Shown piece after piece: positions 4,740 to 7,826 of a DNA stretch of 7,826 nucleotides. The notes below the pieces were generated by a model. It did no database searches, had not been told where the DNA came from, and was given only the letters and a program-made list of their open reading frames with translations. Source of the DNA: an uncultured Bacilli bacterium (GTDB taxonomy: Bacteria > Bacillota_I > Bacilli_A > RF39 > UBA660). The DNA is taken from contig CANPYU010000045.1 of the NCBI GenBank assembly GCA_947588665.1, positions 1 through 7,826 on the forward strand. The letters run 5' to 3'. The translations under genes were made by a program, and so were the position numbers. How positions within the stretch are numbered: position 1 is the stretch's first letter; every line of letters starts with the position of its first letter.

Positions 4740-6776
4740 ATGAAAATCGCGGAAGTAATTCAAAAAGATTTAAAAGATTGTGGCGCCTGTTGTATACAAT
4801 GTTTACTCAAATATTATGGCGGATACGTTCCTCTTGAAAAAATTCGTGAAGACACTGTAACTAACTTAAATGGCACAACTGCATATCATTTAATTAGTGC
4901 TTTAAAACTATATGGATTTGAAGCATTAGGGGTTAAAGTAGATAATATAAGCGATAAAAACTTATATTTCCCCGCCATAGCTCATGTAGTTTTAAAAAAT
5001 GGTTTGCATCATTTTGTAATTATTTACAAAGTAACTAATAAGTATATTTATCTCATGGATCCTGCTCAAGGTAAAACAAAAATGTCAACAACTGAGTTTT
5101 TAACAATTTGGGATAATATACTTATACTAGCCATGCCTATATCTTCAATTATTAAATTTACAAAAGAATCAACTATTTTTGATCTTTTCCTTAAATTACT
5201 TAATCAAAATAAAAAATTATTTATTAGTATTTGTTTAGTTAATTTCCTAGTTATTATTCTAGCAATATTTAATAATTTTTATTTTCAAATAGCAATTTCT
5301 AAACTGCAAGATGGCAGTGATATTAATTTTTTAAAATTTATTATTATTCTTTTTGGTAGTTTAACCTTTTTAAAAATTATCTTAAATTATTTTAAAAATT
5401 ATTATCTTAACTTTTTTAATAAAAATCTTGATTTAGAATTATTTACAAGTTTTTTAAAACACATTTTTAATCTCCCTTTAAAGTTCATGCAAAATCGTAC
5501 AACTGGTGAAGTAATCTCTCGTGTTGAAGAGTTAAGTCAAATTAAATCTTTACTATCCGAGATCTTTACTAATCTTATTTTGAATCTGATTTTAGTCATG
5601 ACATCGGGAATAGTATTATATTTTATAAATGCCCAATTATTTTTTATTCTTTGTTTAATAATAAGCATTTATATTATAAGTAATCTTATTTTAAGTAAAA
5701 TAACTTATCACCACATCAAAACAAACATTGAAGTTGGAACTGATTTTAATGCTGTTTTAGTAGAAAATGTTGAACTAAATAATAGTATTAAAAACTTAAA
5801 TTTGGAGGAGAAGTTTTTATACCGTTTAGAGCACAAACTAATAAGATTATTAAAAAGTAATTTTAATTTAAATAAATTATTAAATAATATCAATTTATTA
5901 AAAGATTTTATCTATGAAGTTGGTTTATTTCTAATCTTAACCTTTGGTATTTATTTAATTTATCAAAATAAATTAGAATTATTAAATTTAATAACTTTTA
6001 ATAGCATTATTATCTATTTATTCGACCCTATTAAAGATTTAATAGAACTATTACCTAAATATAATTATTTAAAAGCGTCTTTTAAAAAACTAGGAGAATT
6101 TCTAAATATTCCCGAAGAAATTCATAATAAAGGCTTTAATTTAAAAGATAATAGTATATCTTTAAAAAATGTTACCTTCTCCTATAATAAATATCAAGAT
6201 GCGATTAAAAATATAACTTTTGATATTTTACCTAACGAAAAAGTATTTTTACATGGAACAAGTGGAAGTGGCAAAAGTACCATTTGTAAACTTTTATATC
6301 GTATATACGAAGGTTATACTGGAAGTATTTATTTAGGAGGGTATAATGCTCTAGATTGTTCTTTAGATGCGATTAGAAATCAAATTTTATATGTTGGCCA
6401 AGAAGAAAATTTATTTACTGATACTATCAAAGAAAATATTTTATGTTATCGGAATATCTCTGATGAAGACTTAGAAAAAGTAACTAAAATATGTCACATT
6501 GATAATATTATAAATAAAAGGGCTAATCGTTATGAAACTCTAATTAATGCTTCTTTAAATAATCTAAGTGGTGGTGAAAAACAGCGAATTATTTTAGCGC
6601 GTGCTTTACTTAAAAAAAGTAATATTTTAATTTTAGATGAAGCTTTAAGTGAAGTAAATGAATCCCTTGAAAGAGATATAATAAATAATTTAATATCTTC
6701 ATTTCCAAATACAACTTTAATATATGTATCTCATAAAAATATTGGGGATTTATTTAATAAAATAATTGAGGTTTAA
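4740..6776 (+). CDS. Peptidase-containing (C39) bacteriocin ABC transporter
   Basis: This membrane protein cuts double-glycine leaders and exports the peptide using ATP (LagD/ComA/PCAT type). The 678 residues hold all three domains. The N-terminal C39 cysteine peptidase (about 1-130) has Gln8, catalytic Cys14 in DCGACC, His91 in HHFVIIYKV and Asp107 in MDPAQG. A transmembrane domain with about six hydrophobic helices spans about 155-430. The ATPase (about 470-678) has Walker A GTSGSGKST (506-514), Q-loop Gln554, signature LSGGE (609-613), Walker B ILILDE ending at Glu634, and H-loop His665. All catalytic residues are intact. The D-loop reads SEVN, with Asn640 where Asp is usual. The ATG start has GGGAG 11 bases upstream, slightly far. 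The next gene begins one base after its stop, and three Gly-Gly peptides follow, which are its evident substrates. Confidence 0.95.
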   Translation: MKIAEVIQKDLKDCGACCIQCLLKYYGGYVPLEKIREDTVTNLNGTTAYHLISALKLYGFEALGVKVDNISDKNLYFPAIAHVVLKNGLHHFVIIYKVTNKYIYLMDPAQGKTKMSTTEFLTIWDNILILAMPISSIIKFTKESTIFDLFLKLLNQNKKLFISICLVNFLVIILAIFNNFYFQIAISKLQDGSDINFLKFIIILFGSLTFLKIILNYFKNYYLNFFNKNLDLELFTSFLKHIFNLPLKFMQNRTTGEVISRVEELSQIKSLLSEIFTNLILNLILVMTSGIVLYFINAQLFFILCLIISIYIISNLILSKITYHHIKTNIEVGTDFNAVLVENVELNNSIKNLNLEEKFLYRLEHKLIRLLKSNFNLNKLLNNINLLKDFIYEVGLFLILTFGIYLIYQNKLELLNLITFNSIIIYLFDPIKDLIELLPKYNYLKASFKKLGEFLNIPEEIHNKGFNLKDNSISLKNVTFSYNKYQDAIKNITFDILPNEKVFLHGTSGSGKSTICKLLYRIYEGYTGSIYLGGYNALDCSLDAIRNQILYVGQEENLFTDTIKENILCYRNISDEDLEKVTKICHIDNIINKRANRYETLINASLNNLSGGEKQRIILARALLKKSNILILDEALSEVNESLERDIINNLISSFPNTTLIYVSHKNIGDLFNKIIEV

Positions 6777-6777
6777 T

Positions 6778-7182
6778 ATGAATAATATTTTTGAAAATAA
6801 ATATAGCTTTAAACATTTACTACCTATAAATATTATCTTGGTTATAATTATTATATGCACTCTTTTATTATTACTATTAAGCTATTTTCTTATAAAAATT
6901 AAAATATATGATCATTATCAAACCAAAGGTTATGTAGAAAATGGTCTAATTACAACCATTATTCCAAGTTCTCTTAACTTTGAAAAAATTTATTTAGATA
7001 ATAAAGAAGTTAACTATGAAATAACTAATGAAATAGTAAAAGTAGACAAAGAAACTATGACTAGTTACAAAGAAATAACCTTTAAATGTCTTCATAATTT
7101 TAAAGATAATGAAATAATAACCATAACATTTTATTACAATAAACAAAGAATAATAACTAAATTAAAAAACCGAATGTTTTAG
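6778..7182 (+). CDS. Short membrane-anchored protein, putative minimal bacteriocin export accessory factor
   Basis: The 134-residue product has a short N-terminal cytoplasmic stretch, one long hydrophobic helix (about 17-38, very Leu/Ile-rich) and a mostly beta-rich tail of about 90 residues outside the membrane. KIKIYDHYQTKGYVENG (40-56), just after the membrane segment, resembles the start of the periplasmic part of HlyD/ComB-type accessory proteins. Those are usually 400 residues or more with a long coiled coil, which is absent here. Its place directly after the transporter and before the peptides is the usual place of the accessory protein. An immunity function is the main alternative. 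ATG 6778 follows a GAGGT site (6768-6772) and is preferred to TTG 6766, which overlaps the transporter end. Function is inferred from context. Confidence 0.65.
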   Translation: MNNIFENKYSFKHLLPINIILVIIIICTLLLLLLSYFLIKIKIYDHYQTKGYVENGLITTIIPSSLNFEKIYLDNKEVNYEITNEIVKVDKETMTSYKEITFKCLHNFKDNEIITITFYYNKQRIITKLKNRMF

Positions 7183-7194
7183 AAAGGAAGGATT

Positions 7195-7320
7195 ATGGAA
7201 AAGATTGAGAATAAGCATTTATTAGAATGTTCTGGTGGAGGCCCCATCATAAGCATTCTTTCGCATATTTTAATTAGTGTTATTAATTTAAAAATAGTTT
7301 TTAGGAAGGTGGTAAAATAA
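7195..7320 (+). CDS. Double-glycine leader peptide 1 (putative bacteriocin)
   Basis: This 41-residue peptide lies 12 bases after the accessory gene, with a strong AAGGAAGGA site (7184-7192). The leader MEKIENKHLLECSGG (15 residues) has Gly-Gly at -2/-1, Leu at -7 and Ile at -12, but Cys at -4 where Ile, Val or Leu is usual. A third Gly follows the pair. The predicted core of 26 residues is hydrophobic with a cationic end (FRKVVK) and no cysteine, as expected for a membrane-active class II bacteriocin. It overlaps the next peptide gene by one base (TAATG). It could instead be a signalling peptide or one part of a multi-peptide bacteriocin. Confidence 0.75.
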   Translation: MEKIENKHLLECSGGGPIISILSHILISVINLKIVFRKVVK

Positions 7321-7469
7321 TGGATATTTTAGCAACTTCAGCTTTAGTTAAAGTTAATGGTGGAGCTTTATCATCGATTTTAAAGATAGGATTATTTGGA
7401 ATAACTGCCGCCGGAGTTTTTATAGCTTCAGTAATTTATGGCTATATTCACCCCAACAAGTGTAATTAA
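7320..7469 (+). CDS. Double-glycine leader peptide 2 (putative bacteriocin)
   Basis: This 49-residue peptide has leader MDILATSALVKVNGG (15 residues), with Gly-Gly at the end, Val at -4, Leu at -7 and Leu at -12, a good match to the C39 recognition pattern. The 34-residue core is a long small-residue-rich hydrophobic helix (KIGLFGITAAGVFIASVIYG) with a GxxxA pair (Gly32, Ala36) and a polar tail ending HPNKCN with a single Cys48. No peptide-modifying enzyme is encoded nearby, so it is probably unmodified. Its AGGAAGGTGG ribosome site lies in the end of peptide 1, and the genes overlap by one base, so translation is coupled. It is read with peptides 1 and 3 as one export group. Confidence 0.8.
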   Translation: MDILATSALVKVNGGALSSILKIGLFGITAAGVFIASVIYGYIHPNKCN

Positions 7470-7471
7470 AA

Positions 7472-7633
7472 ATGCAATTAAATAATCAAGAATTAATAGC
7501 CATTGAAGGTGGCACTAATGCTACCTTAATTACTGCAATTATTCGTGTATTCACCACCATCATTGACTTTGGAAAAGGAATAGGCTCTTCAATTAGACGA
7601 GTCAAAACTAAAAACTATTGTTATCCAAATTAA
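7472..7633 (+). CDS. Double-glycine leader peptide 3 (class IIb-like bacteriocin)
   Basis: This 53-residue peptide has the most canonical leader of the three: MQLNNQELIAIEGG, with Leu at -12, Glu at -8, Leu at -7, Ile at -4 and Gly-Gly. The 39-residue core contains a hydrophobic amphipathic stretch (TLITAIIRVFTTIIDF), a GxxxG motif (Gly34-Gly38 in GKGIG), then SSIRR and a basic tail ending NYCYPN with single Cys50. The GxxxG motif and net positive charge fit the helix-pairing of two-peptide (class IIb) bacteriocins; the DFGKGIGSSIRR block resembles bacteriocin peptides I recall from other Firmicutes, not verified. It starts 2 bases after peptide 2 with no clear ribosome site, so it likely depends on coupled translation. 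The operon terminator follows at once. Confidence 0.85.
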   Translation: MQLNNQELIAIEGGTNATLITAIIRVFTTIIDFGKGIGSSIRRVKTKNYCYPN

Positions 7634-7635
7634 AG

Positions 7636-7663
7636 AAAAGGGTTTAAATTTAACCCTTTTTTT
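7636..7663 (+). terminator. Intrinsic terminator of the bacteriocin operon
   Basis: A 9-bp stem AAAAGGGTT/AACCCTTTT (7636-7644 with 7652-7660) has a 7-base loop and continues into a T run to 7663. It begins 3 bases after the stop codon of peptide 3. Confidence 0.88.
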
Positions 7664-7671
7664 GATAAAAT
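7663..7671 (+). promoter_or_regulatory. Possible extended -10 promoter of the prepilin gene
   Basis: TGATAAAAT has the extended -10 form (TGn plus TAAAAT, 5 of 6). No good -35 is seen because the upstream bases form the terminator. Transcription would start near 7678, at the ribosome site. Confidence 0.4.
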
Positions 7672-7691
7672 TAAATAGGTGATAAGATAAT

Positions 7692-7826
7692 ATGAAAAAA
7701 GGTTTTGCTTTATTAGAAACTATTATTGCTATCACTTTTTTATCTGTCTCTTTACTTCTTTTATATGGCACATTTTCTAATATGATAAATAATAATAAAA
7801 AAAATATTTTATATGATGATGCATTA
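7692..7826 (+). CDS. Type IV pilin-like prepilin, 5' part
   Basis: The first 45 codons are in the window and the gene runs off its end. The N-terminus MKKGFALLETIIAITFL is a class III prepilin signal: two Lys, Gly at -1, Phe at +1 and the conserved Glu at +5. It is followed by a hydrophobic helix of about 20 residues and a polar region. A prepilin peptidase would cut after Gly4 and methylate the Phe; the protein would join a type IV pilus, competence pseudopilus or type II-like fibre. Which minor or major pilin it is cannot be told from this fragment. The ATG start is supported by AGGTGAT at 7677-7683. It follows the bacteriocin terminator and is probably a separate unit. Confidence 0.85.
   Translation, partial: MKKGFALLETIIAITFLSVSLLLLYGTFSNMINNNKKNILYDDAL

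Noticed and set aside
4655..4837. Open frame of 60 codons starting at TTG 4655 across the transporter start
   Set aside because: No ribosome site, and it overlaps the first 98 bases of the well-supported transporter gene in another frame.
6766..6777. TTG 6766 as start of the short accessory gene
   Set aside because: It lies within the transporter's last codons with no ribosome site; ATG 6778 has GAGGT 5 bases upstream.
7662..7691. TTGATA (7662-7667) and GATAAT (7686-7691) as a promoter for the prepilin gene
   Set aside because: Transcription would start after the ATG at 7692 and exclude its ribosome site.
7589..7771. Minus-strand open frame of 60 codons over the terminator and prepilin start
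   Set aside because: It crosses peptide 3, a strong terminator and the prepilin signal, all supported on the other strand.
1..7826. CRISPR array, tRNA/rRNA genes, insertion sequence
   Set aside because: No regularly spaced repeats, no cloverleaf or rRNA segments, and no transposase or paired terminal repeats were seen by reading.

Overview
The window comes from a low-GC bacterium, most likely a Firmicutes/Bacilli or Mollicutes-like lineage. The evidence is strong A+T bias in genes and spacers, Gram-positive AAAGGAGG and GGTGAT ribosome binding sites, sigma-A type promoters, and best resemblance of S2, EF-Ts and RRF to Bacilli-type proteins. TGA is used as stop for two genes and conserved Trp positions are TGG, so the Mycoplasma code is not indicated. 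All assignments are from reading the sequence; no database search was run.

Positions 1-2931 are a disrupted translation-factor block. It holds the 3' part of rpsB (S2, with an unusual charged tail ending in a Rho_N/SAP-like module), then tsf (EF-Ts) and a terminator. Next comes a membrane-anchored thioredoxin-fold protein that has lost both active-site cysteines, then about 300 bp that look like decayed coding sequence, then frr (RRF) behind its own good promoter. pyrH, which usually sits between tsf and frr, is absent. frr is followed after one base by an AI-2E family membrane protein. Two hairpins between that gene and the convergent regulator gene can end transcription from both sides.

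Positions 4124-7663 are a compact class II bacteriocin (double-glycine peptide) locus. A divergent regulator with two tandem HTH domains faces a peptidase-containing (C39) ABC transporter. Downstream on the same strand come a very short membrane-anchored protein in the position of the usual HlyD/ComB-type accessory factor, and three small peptides of 41, 49 and 53 codons with Gly-Gly leaders. The last four genes are spaced by -1 to 12 bases and end at a strong terminator. The inferred pathway is this: the peptides are made with leaders, the C39 domain cuts after Gly-Gly, and the transporter exports the cationic hydrophobic cores with help from the small membrane protein. The regulator probably controls the divergent promoter region, where a 7-bp direct repeat with a 10-bp period lies. 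No immunity gene is recognisable.

Positions 7663-7826 begin a new unit with a type IV pilin-like prepilin, truncated by the window edge.
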